Shown here: positions 52,713-63,284 of the stretch, in pieces
Layout of the letters: each line of letters starts with the position of its first letter
Numbering within the stretch: the first letter of the stretch is position 1
Assembly: GCA_026182355.1 (NCBI GenBank)
Contig: JAPFBL010000167.1
Coordinates: 781,001-845,000 of the forward strand
DNA length: 64,000 bases
Reading direction: 5' to 3'
Source of the DNA: Hermatobates lingyangjiaoensis
Lineage: Eukaryota; Arthropoda; Insecta; Hemiptera; Hermatobatidae
Made by a program: the position numbers and the translations under genes
The notes under the pieces: generated by a model
The model's input: the letters and a program-made list of their open reading frames with translations, nothing else
Told to the model about the DNA's origin: nothing
Databases searched by the model: none

Positions 52713-53470
52713 CACCTGTATGATAAAACTTCTCAAACTATTATATAAATTATGTAATCATTATAATGCTCATCGCTATTGAATATTAATTGTTAATGAA
52801 TTAAACAGTAATTCATATGAGTGAATAAATAACTGGATCATTAGTGAAACCTTCTATGTTTGTGCTCACTCAGTTACTCACTCACCTTCTCTTCTCACTC
52901 TCTTTTCTCTCTTGAAGGCGAATTTAGCGATAATGAGAGATAACAAGTGCATATCTTTACTCTGTGTCTTAATTCTCTACGTATTTGAACTTGTATTGTG
53001 CAGTATCATCAAGAAAATAATACCAAAAAGGACAACCAACACTTCAGGATAAACTAGTGCATTTCCTTACTTGATGTCTTAATTCTCTTCTTATTTGAAC
53101 TTGTGTTGTGCAGTATCATCAAGAAAATAATAAAAAAAGGACAACAAACTCTTCAGGATAAACTATGGAGTAAACAGTAAATAAATAACACTCACTTATA
53201 GTCGCTAATTTTTGGTTTAACTGTCATCATGAGATAAAGAAAGATCAAAAGGGCGCACAATCGACACTGTAACGAATCAAATACTCCACTTGTTGCATTT
53301 GGTTTATCCCTATCACTAAAATGATGGGGCAATGATGAAACCTTTCCTGATGACTGTTAAACCGCTGTAAGTGAGTTTACTGTTGACCTACAGTTTACCC
53401 TCAAATGTATATATAAAATCATATAGTCAGATGTCTCAGTCACCATTTCAAACCAACTGTAGACCTTGTG
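52713..53470. other. unassigned; family D relics
   Basis: Two near-identical pieces (TTCTCTACGTATTTGAACTTG at 52,974; TTCTCTTCTTATTTGAACTTG at 53,089) form a short tandem duplication of about 115 bp. CACTCACTTATAGTCGCTAA (53,190) and CTGATGACTGTTAAACCGC (53,349) are decayed family D arms. Confidence 0.5.
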
Positions 53471-53474
53471 TTAA

Positions 53475-54383
53475 ACTCTTAAAGTCAAAGTTTACAATTC
53501 CAACATGTAACAGACAGATATGTTATTTATTTGTATATAACATCTCTGTCTGTTACATGTTGGAATTGTAATTGCTGCATGAACTTCGCAAATTTAAACT
53601 TAAAGTAATTTAAAACCCTGAGTCTCCAACCCGTTGGTGGAATGACCGATTCAATAATAATAATAATAAGGACAACATATTTTATATGTTTTTCCGATTA
53701 TAAACTTACTTTTATTTGTAAATATCTATCATTTTTCCGCCTTTTCAGTTTCTCTGATTAAGTTGATCACATCACTTCAGTTTTAAAGAGACTTAAGCCT
53801 CAATTTGAACACAGCTAAAGGTGGTGTGGATTGTGATTTACTACAGAAGTGAAACTCCATGACACGGTATTGACCAGAGATGAATGCGAGTCACAGATAA
53901 TAGTTCCACTCCCTCCTCTGCTCATCCATTAATCTTAAGTAATACCTACCTCTCTTCAAAAACCCCTTTACATCTTCGACTTTCCTCTTATCCTATACCC
54001 TTCACCATTCTCCAGACAGAAAAGATCCTTCTTTCAAAATGCCAATAACCATCATAAAGATTCTATTATCTTTTCACCTTTCTTTTGTTGCCAAATAAAC
54101 AATGTCCCTTCATATTTTCTTTCCCTTTAGCTAGAGGCTTGAGAAATGTATTGGTATAAGAAGGCTGTCCACAGTACAATCTATTACTGTTAGTTTTTTT
54201 ATTTGACAAACTCACTAAATTATACTTGCATTTAGTATTTTAGAATTCTTATGCTATTTATTGCTGTCGTTATTATTATTGAATCAGTATTTCACCAACG
54301 GGTTGGAGACTAGGGTTTTAAATTACTTTAAGTTTAATTTTGCGAAGTTCATGCAGTAATTAAAACTCCAAAATTTAACAGAG

Positions 54384-54387
<4 letters not shown>
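53475..54387. mobile_element. inverted-repeat element with inner palindrome, split by younger insertions
   Basis: 53,560-53,650 (CATGAACTTCGCAAATTTAA, CCAACCCGTTGGTG) is inverted at 54,283-54,365. Outside it, TTACAATTCCAACATGTAAC at 53,494 is inverted both at 53,550 and at 54,945-54,985, so the original element probably ran to about 54,985 and was interrupted by the TA/family A/B/E block at 54,388-54,940. The inner 600 bp is unrecognised. Confidence 0.65.
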
Positions 54388-54433
<46 letters not shown>

Positions 54434-54638
54434 TTATATATGGTCTAACCACAATATGAAATGAAAAAAAAAAGACTAAGATTTTTCAACCCTAACAAGT
54501 TGTCTTCGTCAGAGTCTGGGTTTTGACTCTGACGAAGATCGCTTGTTACGGTTGAAAGATCTAAGTCTTTTTTTTCCCATTTCATATTGTGGTTTGATAA
54601 TTGATTGTTATTTCACATGTTTATGTGAAATCTTGTTT

Positions 54639-54680
<42 letters not shown>
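54388..54680. mobile_element. family A palindrome between TA tracts
   Basis: Minus arm core 54,474-54,516 (stem II decayed), very short centre, plus arm core 54,525-54,567 with CTGACGA, stem II GATCG/CGGTT, GAAA, GATC, TA, AGTC. Right-end extension CACATGTTTATGTGAAATC present, then (TA)n. Confidence 0.82.
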
Positions 54681-54681
<1 letters not shown>

Positions 54682-54799
54682 TTAAAATAAACTTTGACAC
54701 ATAGACAAAAACATAACAAAGACTCACTTTTCAATATTTCGACCGTAATGGCGGTTGTCCTCAGGAGAAGAAGTGAATTGACGGAGGGACGACAGTCAA

Positions 54800-54833
<34 letters not shown>

Positions 54834-54835
54834 AA
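54681..54835 (-). mobile_element. family B hammerhead arm between TA tracts
   Basis: Minus strand: GTCGTCCCTCCGTCAATTC, CTGAGGA, stem II AACCG/CGGTC (one A/C change), GAAA, TATT, GAAAAGTGAGTC, and the TATTTTAAG end before (TA)n. No second arm. Confidence 0.78.
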
Positions 54836-54837
54836 AC

Positions 54838-54935
54838 TAAAGTTTATCGGGACTCAGACAGTTTTTCAGGATCTTGACCGAGTCCCGATAAGCTTTAGTT
54901 TTGTTTCTATTTCACGGTCTTTCGGCTTACATTTC
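54838..54935. mobile_element. family E palindrome, short
   Basis: CTAAAGTTTATCGGGACTC and its complement around a 25-bp centre (CTTGACCGAGTCCCGATAAG). The outer end TTCACGGTCT is shared with 38.9 kb. Confidence 0.65.
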
Positions 54936-54939
54936 ACAG

Positions 54940-55787
54940 TTTACATGTTGGAGTTGTAAACTTTGACTTTAAGAGTTTACCAGGAAGTTGGTCTTTATAT
55001 TTTTAGATTTCTAGGCCTATTTCTTTATGTATATAAAGTTTTAATTATTCTTAGCATTTTCTCATAATTTTTCCTTCCAATTATTTTTGTATTATTTATC
55101 ATGGGTTTCAAGGTCTGTGTTATATTGGAAACATTTTTGTACATGTTCCAATACAAAAGTTAAGATCCATTATTGGAGATACAATAGTGGACAAAGTAGT
55201 TATAGTTGTCCTGAAATGTTAGAGCATTCGCAATTCACAGTTTTTGCTTGGACAGGTGAACTTAAGTACGAGATTTGTTTGTTGATGAGACTGTTTGCTA
55301 CCTGTGCAATGGTTCAGAGTACAGTGCTGAGGTATTGTGTTGCTTAAAAGAATGAATTAAGAACACATGAAAGAGCACTTGCTGTATTTGTTTCTCTTCC
55401 AAAGTTTATGCTGGGCTTACGTCTGCGTTCATAGGTAGTTGCTATAGGTAGTGTCTTTTTATTTATTAACCATGATTATATGCTTAATCGGTCGAGTGTT
55501 TCAAATTGACCCAAGCTCTACCTGTGTTGTTCAAGTTTGGACAGTTCAACTCTTGGAATAGAAGGGCATACTGCTTTTCCAAACCCCTCAGTCTGTCAGT
55601 CGCAGCTAGACGACGCTAATGGAATTCAAATAAGTTTTCGCTTTTCCCGACCCTAATACATAGACATCATATGCTAATGATATCAAATATCTCATTCGGT
55701 CAACATATGCAAAAGATCAATTATATTGTTTGATATTTTATTTTTAAATATAATTATTTTACAATAATATCGCTTAAACTGTTACTA
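54940..55787. other. end of the inverted-repeat element, then unassigned
   Basis: 54,945-54,985 belongs to the 53.5-kb element. A plus frame 55,087-55,347 (86 aa, cysteine-rich) is open but matches no family I recognise; low support as a gene. Confidence 0.4.
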
Positions 55788-55799
55788 ATATTAGTTCAT

Positions 55800-56122
55800 T
55801 TTTTTTTTATTTTTTAAACCGATCTCTTAGCGGGTGATAACGTCAGTCGTTTACCGCCTTTTTGTTTGATAGGTGATTCTACAGATTCTACATTGGAAGT
55901 CCTTATTTTTGCCTAACTCAAGTTCATTTCGAGTAGGAATCTTTAACGAGTATCTGACATCGTACAGGCTCGAGACCGACGACTTAACATCCTCTCCGAG
56001 GGACGATGTACTCAGATTTATTCACCTCCCGCGTGAATAAATCGAGAGCCAGGTGAGGATCGAGCCCGGGACTACCAGCCCAGAGGCGAGTACGTTAGCC
56101 ACTGAGCTAACCTGGCCCCTTT
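55800..56122 (-). mobile_element. tRNA-derived SINE, subtype B, with 12-bp target duplication
   Basis: ATATTAGTTCAT at 55,788-55,799 and 56,123-56,134 is exact. Minus-strand copy with intact head (GCTAACCTGGCC, B box complement ATCGAGCCCGG) and the CTTTTTGTTTGAT tail. The 3' end is A-rich (T run on the plus strand at 55,799-55,816), not AACCT repeats. Confidence 0.92.
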
Positions 56123-56189
56123 ATATTAGTTCATACTTACACTGTCTGAGATCGTCGGTTATTTTCAGACTTCAACCTGTTTTACATAT

Positions 56190-56430
56190 TGTCTACAATT
56201 AAAAGCTGACTGAATGTTATATTACGTTGTTGTGTCTTTATACGTTCTTTTGAATCATTTGTCTCCTTGTCAATATTAGCTTTTCATTCCCAAAGGAAAA
56301 CTTAAATAACTTTCCATAACTGTTACTGATTTCTTTAATAGACATAATGCTTATATGATCTGCTCTTACAATAGTCTGTTTATTATTGCTAGCCTCTACA
56401 ATTTATGTTGAAGTTCTTACTCTAATAACC
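56190..56430 (+). repeat. dispersed repeat, copy 1
   Basis: GACTGAATGTTATATTACG, CATTTGTCTCCTTGTC and TTACTGATTTCTTTAATAGA are shared in order with 59,325-59,530, about 85 percent identical over 210 bp. Confidence 0.8.
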
Positions 56431-56950
56431 TTAAGGAAAACAAAATTTAAGACATTCAGTGATGAATTAATGAATTCATGATGAACCCTGTCATATGACT
56501 CGCTGTTAATTAAAATAAATACTAAATAATAAGCTAGTCTCTATCATTTCTACTTAAACAGTAGCAAAGACAAAAGGCTTATAAGTGTAAGTGTCGGAAA
56601 CAACGATCTCTTAACTATAGTTTCTTTTCTCTCTCTTTGGCGTTTCCCACAGGTCAGTGAATTGTAGTTCGCATGTTCCATCAGATAGCTATTATATCTA
56701 ATTAATACATTTAGTATATTTAACATTTTTAATAATTGATAGCTAGTAGTATGATAAGTATGATAATAAAGCTTGTTTATCTATCGTGAGTGCGTTACAT
56801 GTAACTCCTTTATGCCCTTCCCTCAAAAACTTTTACTTCAGTATACTACATATTAATGCAACTGTCGAGATTCCATGAAACTTTATTTTTGTATTGTCTT
56901 TTCATTACATGGAACCTCCTTGTTTTATTTCCTTCCCTGTAAGCGATTTA
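56431..56950. other. AT-rich, nothing recognised
   Basis: No supported feature. Confidence 0.5.
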
Positions 56951-56954
56951 CTAT

Positions 56955-57605
56955 AATCCATTATTTTTTATCGTTACTTTTATTAAGATTATAAAGGTTA
57001 ATCATATGATTACTATTATTATTTATAGTTACTTTTTTTAAGATTATAAAGGTTAATCATATGAACACTATTATTTTTATCGTTACTTTTATTAAGATTA
57101 TAAAGGTTAATCATATGATTACTATTATTTTTATCGTTACTTTTTTTAAGATTATAAAGGTTAATCATATGATTACTATTATTTTTTATAGTTACTTTTT
57201 TTAAGATTATAAAGGTTAATCATATGATTACTATTATTTTTATCGTTACTTTTATTAAGATTATAAAGGTTAATCATATGATTACTATTATTTTTTATAG
57301 TTACTTTTATTAAGATTATAAAGGTTAATCATATGATTACTATTATTTTTTATAGTTACTTTTTTTAAGATTATAAAGGTTAATCATATGATTACTATTA
57401 TTTTTATCGTTACTTTTATTAAGATTATAAAGGTTAATCATATGATTACTATTATTTTTTATCGTTACTTTTATTAAGATTATAAAGGTTAATCATATGA
57501 TTACTATTATTTTTTATAGTTACTTTTATTAAGATTATAAAGGTTAATCATATGATTACTATTATTTTTTATCGTTACTTTTATTAAGATTATAAAGGTT
57601 AATCA
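56955..57605. repeat. minisatellite, 54-55-bp unit, 12 copies
   Basis: Unit: TTTATCGTTACTTTTATTAA, GATTATAAAGGTTAATCATA, TGATTACTATTATT. Variation is mostly T-run length and ATCG against ATAG, and TTTATTAAG against TTTTTTAAG. Confidence 0.95.
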
Positions 57606-58082
57606 AATGATAGATTTGATTTCCATATAAAATAAAGGCTTTCATTATGACTTTTGAACTATAAAAATCCGGTGAAAAAATATAAAGTGTTGAAATCTGT
57701 TTGTTTTAACAATAAATAATTTGTGAATATTTTGACATTCAAGAGTGATATTCATGGATGTTTTCGTTTTTCTGTTTAAATAACACCCGTTTTGTGTATA
57801 TTCATACTAATTTTCTTCTTCTGTTCGCAGGTATGTTTGCAATGCTAGACCTTCCGATATTATTCTGAGTTGACTTCGTACCAGTCAGGTATTTTAAACC
57901 TCTATTTTCTTTTTGATTTTAAAATAGCGTTTCTCGATTTCATTGTTTGATTGTTAATGATACACTACATTCAATTTGTTTTCTAAGCAGGATATCTCAC
58001 TCTCATTATTATCAGGAGACACTCAATTTATATTATTTTTTTATGAGCCACCAAACAACAATGATATTAGTGAAGTCTTAAG
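57606..58082. other. AT-rich, nothing recognised
   Basis: No supported feature. Confidence 0.5.
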
Positions 58083-58757
58083 GGTTTGTCTTTGAGAATT
58101 TTGAAATTCGAACCGGAATTTTAGAAAACCGGTTTGAAAATTTGAAAGATGAAAATAGAAATTATGAAATTCGAAAACCAGTTTTTTAGTAGAAAATATC
58201 GGTTTTCAATGTATGAATAATACTTAAAAAAAATTTGAAAGTGACAAATGTAGCCAAATGTACCAGATTGTTGAAAACACTTGCAAACAGTTTGGTTCTT
58301 GGAATCATATCCGTCTGATTTAATAATATGGTTATTATAAATATAATATGGTTATTATAAAAATATGATAATATATTGTTTTTATTTATTCGAACCCTTT
58401 GCTGAATAACTCGTTTCACTATAATACAAATATTTGTATCCTTATATATGAAAATTATGCATAAACAACGAATAATTGTTTTTAAAGTTATTTAATCCTG
58501 GTCAGCTATTATTTACTTGTTCTACTAAATTGCATAAAAAAATTTTACTATCAATAAAATTGAGCAGTAAATAATGTCAGTCAAAAATTGCTTTTAATTA
58601 TTCTAAATTTTCTGTTAAAATTTTTGTTCAAATTACAGAATATTCCAGCAAAAAAATTTTTTTATAAAAATTCGAAACTGGTTAAAACCGGTTTTCTGGA
58701 AAAATTACTATTTCGAAAACTAGTTCGAAAACCGGTTTTATAAAATGTGGGTTTTTG
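58083..58757. mobile_element. possible DNA transposon with AAACCGGTTT subterminal repeats
   Basis: AAAACCGGTTTG, CGAACCGG and CGAAAACCAG on the left (58,110-58,190) mirror AAACCGGTTTTC, CGAAAACTAG and GAAAACCGGTTTT on the right (58,670-58,745). Arrays of palindromic AAACCGGTTT near both ends are typical of some DNA transposons. Exact termini and target duplication were not found. A 77-aa minus frame inside has no motif I recognise. Confidence 0.5.
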
Positions 58758-59305
58758 TATATACCTTATTAGTGACATTTTCAGTATTTTTTAATTTCAG
58801 GTACCACTGCTGTAAGAGTTAAAGAATAAGAATTGATTTCATCAGCATACTGATGTAATTAGAACTATATCAACGTTCACAGTCACACTAAGAAATTTAG
58901 AAATTAGATTAATATCTTTTGACAAAGTAGTGGTTTTCGTGAGAGTCACACAATAGAATGGATTAATTCTTTATTAAAGTAATGACTAAGCCTTTGAGTA
59001 TTCAGTTTGAATGTATGAGTCTGACGAAAACTGTTGCTTGGCCGAAAGGTCTTGGTCCCTTTTCTGAATTTCTTTCTGTAGTTGAGGCGTTAGTTTTATT
59101 TGACGTCTTTATTGTGGTATTTGCTTAGTAGTAACTAATCATGTATTCATACTCGGTTGGGTATACTGCTATTGTTATTTCCTTTTGGTTTCTAGAGAAC
59201 ATTCATTCGTTTCTCTTACAATTGCCAGTCCTTTACAGTACATATAAGTAGGGGTTTTACCTTAAAGAAGTGTTTTCAGATCATTATTATACAACATTTG
59301 TACTT
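58758..59305. other. unassigned; distant family A relative
   Basis: 58,880-58,950 (minus: GACTCTCACGAAAACCAC type) and 59,017-59,080 (plus: GAGTCTGACGAAAACTG, TTGGCCGAAAGGTCTTGG) are inverted relatives of family A with CTGACGA and GAAAG, but stem II is poor. Confidence 0.45.
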
Positions 59306-59309
59306 CCGA

Positions 59310-59530
59310 TATTTCTAAATCATTAAAACCTGACTGAATGTTATATTACGTTGTTGTGTCTTTATACGTTCTTTTTAATCATTTGTCTCCTTGTCAATAT
59401 TAGCTTATTATTTCAACAGGAAAACTTAATTAAATTTCCATAACCGTTACTGATTTCTTTAATAGACATAATGTTTGTTGTTTCAATAGTCTTTCTATTA
59501 GTGCTAGTCTTAGAATTTATGTATGCATGT
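59310..59530 (+). repeat. dispersed repeat, copy 2
   Basis: Partner of 56,190-56,430. Its last part (TTTATGTATGCATGTTGAAG) passes into the minisatellite that follows; copy 1 has one TTTATGTTGAAGTTC at the matching place, so the array grew from within this repeat. Confidence 0.8.
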
Positions 59531-59925
59531 TGAAGTTGTTACTCTATTACAATTTATGTATGCATGTTGAAGTTGTTACTCTATTACAATTTATGTATGC
59601 ATGTTGAAGTTGTTACTCTATTACAATTTATGTATGCATGTTGAAGTTGTTACTCTATTACATATTGTATGTATAGAATGCTACTGAAGTTGTTACTCTA
59701 TTACAATTTACCTTTATGCATTTTGAAGAAATTCAGCGTTACTCTATTAACAATTATATGTATGCATGTAATGAAAGTATGTACTCTATTACAATTTATG
59801 TATGCATGTTGAAGGTGTTACTCTATTACAATTTATGTATGCATGTTGAAGTTGTTACTCTATTACAATTTATGTATGCATTTTGAAGTTGTTACTCTAT
59901 TACAATTTATGTATGCATAATTCTA
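59520..59925. repeat. minisatellite, 37-bp unit, about 11 copies
   Basis: Unit ACAATTTATGTATGCATGTT, GAAGTTGTTACTCTATT. Three central units (59,660-59,790) are diverged. Confidence 0.93.
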
Positions 59926-60338
59926 GTCATGCACCCTAAATGATCCAAAAAACAGTCAAAATTAACGGATGTACCACTATAACTTAATCAGTTTTGTGTT
60001 ACTCATACTTATTGAAAGTTAGAACTAACATGAAGTTACAAATTTTTATTACATATACACTTACATGTTTGAAGAATCATGCGTTGACCATTTACAAGTT
60101 AAAGAATTTTATTTTAATATTTTATGATAATATTTTAGTATTATATATCTTTATAAATTATTAATATATATCTTTAACCTCTTGAAATGTCACGATTGTA
60201 CCGAAACAGTCTGCTTAACGTAGTAAAATTATATAGTGAACTATATAGTTTTTATTAGCAACATGAAGTCAATTGAAACACTTATCATCTTGATAATAAA
60301 AAGTGTCAAATTAAATTGATATACTTTATATATAAATA
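59926..60338. other. AT-rich, nothing recognised
   Basis: No supported feature. Confidence 0.5.
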
Positions 60339-60339
60339 A

Positions 60340-60546
60340 TATATATATATATATATATAAATGATAAAACCACAATAAGAGATGGGAAAACAAGACTAAG
60401 GTCTTTCAACCGTAACAAGCGGTCTTCGTCAGATTTTTTTGACTCTGATGAAGACCGTTTGTTACGGTTGAAAGATCTTAGTCTTGTTTTCCCATTTCTT
60501 ATTGTGGTTTGATCATTGATTGTTATTTCATGTGTTTATGTGAAAT

Positions 60547-60585
<39 letters not shown>
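60340..60585. mobile_element. family A palindrome, short centre, between TA tracts
   Basis: Minus arm 60,366-60,433, only about 8 bp of centre, plus arm to 60,550 with the CATGTGTTTATGTGAAATC extension, then 40 bp of TA. Confidence 0.87.
60441..60483 (+). ncRNA. family A hammerhead ribozyme candidate with CTGATGA core
   Basis: GACT, CTGATGA (60,445-60,451), stem II GACCG/CGGTT, GAAA, GATC, TT, AGTC. All core bases match the canonical hammerhead and stem I has 4 pairs. The best single candidate of family A. Confidence 0.67.
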
Positions 60586-60586
<1 letters not shown>

Positions 60587-60859
60587 ATTCTGTAATTTAA
60601 ATTTACATGTTTATGGTTATAATTTTATATTTTGTAATAATATATAAACGGTCATTAATTTTAATTGAGTTAAATATATTTATTTCAGTTTATTAAGTTA
60701 TATTTTTTTAATGAAAAATGGAATTATTTTTTGGGACATTCTAACAGCACACTTTTAAAGCTGATTACTGTTTCATCTTTATCTGTTTTTTTTTGAGTGT
60801 AAATTTTAGCTCATTTGTCTTATAGCAGCCACTTTTGTAATATAGTATCCACATTATTC

Positions 60860-61085
60860 AATTAGTTCTACATTTGGGAGTATTGAATTTGTACTTCGTA
60901 AAAGTTTATTAGAAAAGAGATTTTTAACGAATACCTTACATCGTACATGCTTGGATACGATATTCTATGTTCTCTGTGAAGGACGGAGAATATTTTTCAT
61001 CTTAGACATAAGAAAAAAAAAAAAAACTGGGGCTGTGAGCAAGATTCAGTCGTACAGATAACCATGGTACCGTTTAGCCTGCGTA
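60860..61085 (-). mobile_element. tRNA-derived SINE, old copy
   Basis: Body elements GAGATTTTTAACGAATACC, TACATCGTACATGCTTGG and a decayed head; an A run at 61,010-61,025 interrupts it. 60,586-60,859 is unassigned. Confidence 0.6.
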
Positions 61086-62049
61086 TAACTGCAAGGAAAA
61101 ATATGAGATAATGAAATATGAAATTAATATGTTTCTACAATAGAATCTCTCTTGTTACAAGAGGGTTTCTGTTGGAATACATGACCTGGTAGCTAGGAGT
61201 TGTAATCCACTAAGTGAGAGATTATTAATTACTTGATCGCCTGGTGTATTAAAGGAGATATTTAAAGATCCAATTAAACCTTAAAATTAAGCATTGATGA
61301 ACAGAATTTGTTTTTCAGAATCTGATAATTTAAATATTAGTTGTTTCAATTTACACTGTTTCCTGGGCATCAGGTCTTTCATTTAATTCAAAGTTATAGT
61401 GTGTATTAATTGAATGAGGATTAGTGTTAGCAGGTGTTCCATCAAAAGCCCTAGCCTAGTCTGCTACAGAACTTCGCCATAATGAACATTCCGCTCCCTT
61501 TGTCTCCCACATCTCATATCTCAAAGAAAAGAAATGAACACTTCAATCAAAAGTGTAATTTTTTAGAAATCCCTCTTATGTTGAACCTTTTTCTGCGCAT
61601 TTTCTGAGGAGGATACAAAAGCGTTTCTTTCCTTGTTTATTTCACGCCTGTTTAACCGGAGCCTCGTTCCTTCTCTTTGTCGCTTTCTCTCTTCAACTTC
61701 TTTCATCCTATCTGATGTTCCTCTTAGTTTTTTTTTTGCAAGATGGTCACCCATAATACCTTTGAAAGTTCTAATCGTAATATTTCAAATGTCATAAATG
61801 CTGATAAAATCGATTGACAAGTTTACCATTTATTTATTTATTTTTACTTTGCTATAGCTAATGAAGTTGCAACCTCACTTTACCATTCCTGTTAGCATCT
61901 CTAATCACTTTACTATTTTTGTATTCCACTAAATGTGACTCAATTAACATGAATTGACTTCTAAGTAACTCAAACTGTATGTAAGCTTGTCATATGTTAA
62001 TCAACGCAAAAATTCCTCTTTTACTATATGAAATTACAAAAACAAACAC
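61086..62049. other. nothing recognised
   Basis: The 63-aa minus frame 61,563-61,754 is rich in K, R and E from a purine-rich strand and is not supported as a gene. Confidence 0.5.
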
Positions 62050-62150
62050 ATGAAACAGAAGTCAACAACTAAATCACAGAAAGAAAATCAGAAAAATGAT
62101 TAAGATCTTTCGACTAAAGCAAATGGCCTTCGTCAGAGTACAACTGATAA
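62050..62150 (-). mobile_element. distant family A arm
   Basis: Minus strand: TACTCTGACGAAGGCCATT, then TTTAGTCGAAAGATCTTAAT. CTGACGA, GAAA, GATC and TT are kept; stem II is only about 3 pairs with wobble. Confidence 0.6.
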
Positions 62151-62359
62151 TAATAGTGATAATAATTTTTTTTTTCACTCAATTGCTAATCATATGGGGC
62201 TAAAATTTAATATACATTATTTTTTTAACAATAATATATATATTAATTTATAGGAATTTTCTTGTTTTGAGATCACAAAACCCTGTTGTTAACGTTTTCA
62301 ATTCGACTTTTGTGACTTGGATGTGAATTCGTGTATACTATTATATTAAAAACACCCTA

Positions 62360-62875
62360 CGGATCACATTTTTGATGAATAATGCTGTATTTGACGATCA
62401 AATTTTTGATGAATAATGCTGTATTTGACGATCAGATTTTTGATGAATAATGCTGTATTTGACGATCACATTTTTAATCAATAATGCTGTATTTGACGAT
62501 CACATTTTTGATGAATAATGCTGTATTTGACGATCACATTTTTAATCAATAATGCTGTATTTGACGATCAGATTTTTGATGAATAATGCTGTATTTGACG
62601 ATCACATTTTTAATCAATAATGCTGTATTTGACGATCAGATTTTTGATGAATAATGCTGTATTTGACGATCACATTTTTAATCAATAATGCTGTATTTGA
62701 CGATCAGATTTTTGATGAATAATGCTGTATTTGACGATCACATTTTTAATCAATAATGCTGTATTTGACGATCACATTTTTGATGAATAATGCTGTATTT
62801 GACGATCACATTTTTAATCAATAATGCTGTATTTGACGATCACAGTTTTGATGAATAATGCTGTATTTGACGAAT
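62360..62875. repeat. minisatellite, 34-bp unit in alternating 68-bp pairs, 15 copies
   Basis: Unit GATCACATTTTTGATGAATA, ATGCTGTATTTGAC. Two variants, TTTTTGATGAATAA and TTTTTAATCAATAA, alternate from 62,460 onward, giving a 68-bp higher-order repeat; the first three units are all of the first kind. Confidence 0.95.
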
Positions 62876-63284
62876 AATTAGACTGTACACACTCCTTTAA
62901 GTTTTTGTATATTTTATTTGTTTTATTTTTGTATTTATTATTGTTGCTATTATTATATGATAAGTATAATGAGTATAATTATTCTTTTAATATTAATTTC
63001 TTTTGTATTGTTGCGTAGAAAAATCGCAGAACAGGAGGGATTCAATATAAGATACGATTTCCGCATACATATTTACGAAAGCTATTTCATTTCTGCTCAA
63101 CTACTAATATTATAGGGTTAGAATTAATTAGTTGAGATTTTAAAAAAAAATGTATGTTATGAAGCAATGTTTCTGAATTTTTCCTTTGAGAAAAAATGAG
63201 GAAAACTTAAAAACTACTATTAAAGCGGAGGAATCATATCTGCATTTCGATTGCATACCTAAATATCTAAATATATATCAACGT
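62876..63284. other. AT-rich, nothing recognised
   Basis: No supported feature. Confidence 0.5.

Noticed and set aside
57830..57850. Splice acceptor-like TTCTGTTCGCAGGTATG
   Set aside because: No open reading frame of any length follows and no donor can be paired with it; such a motif is expected by chance in T-rich DNA.
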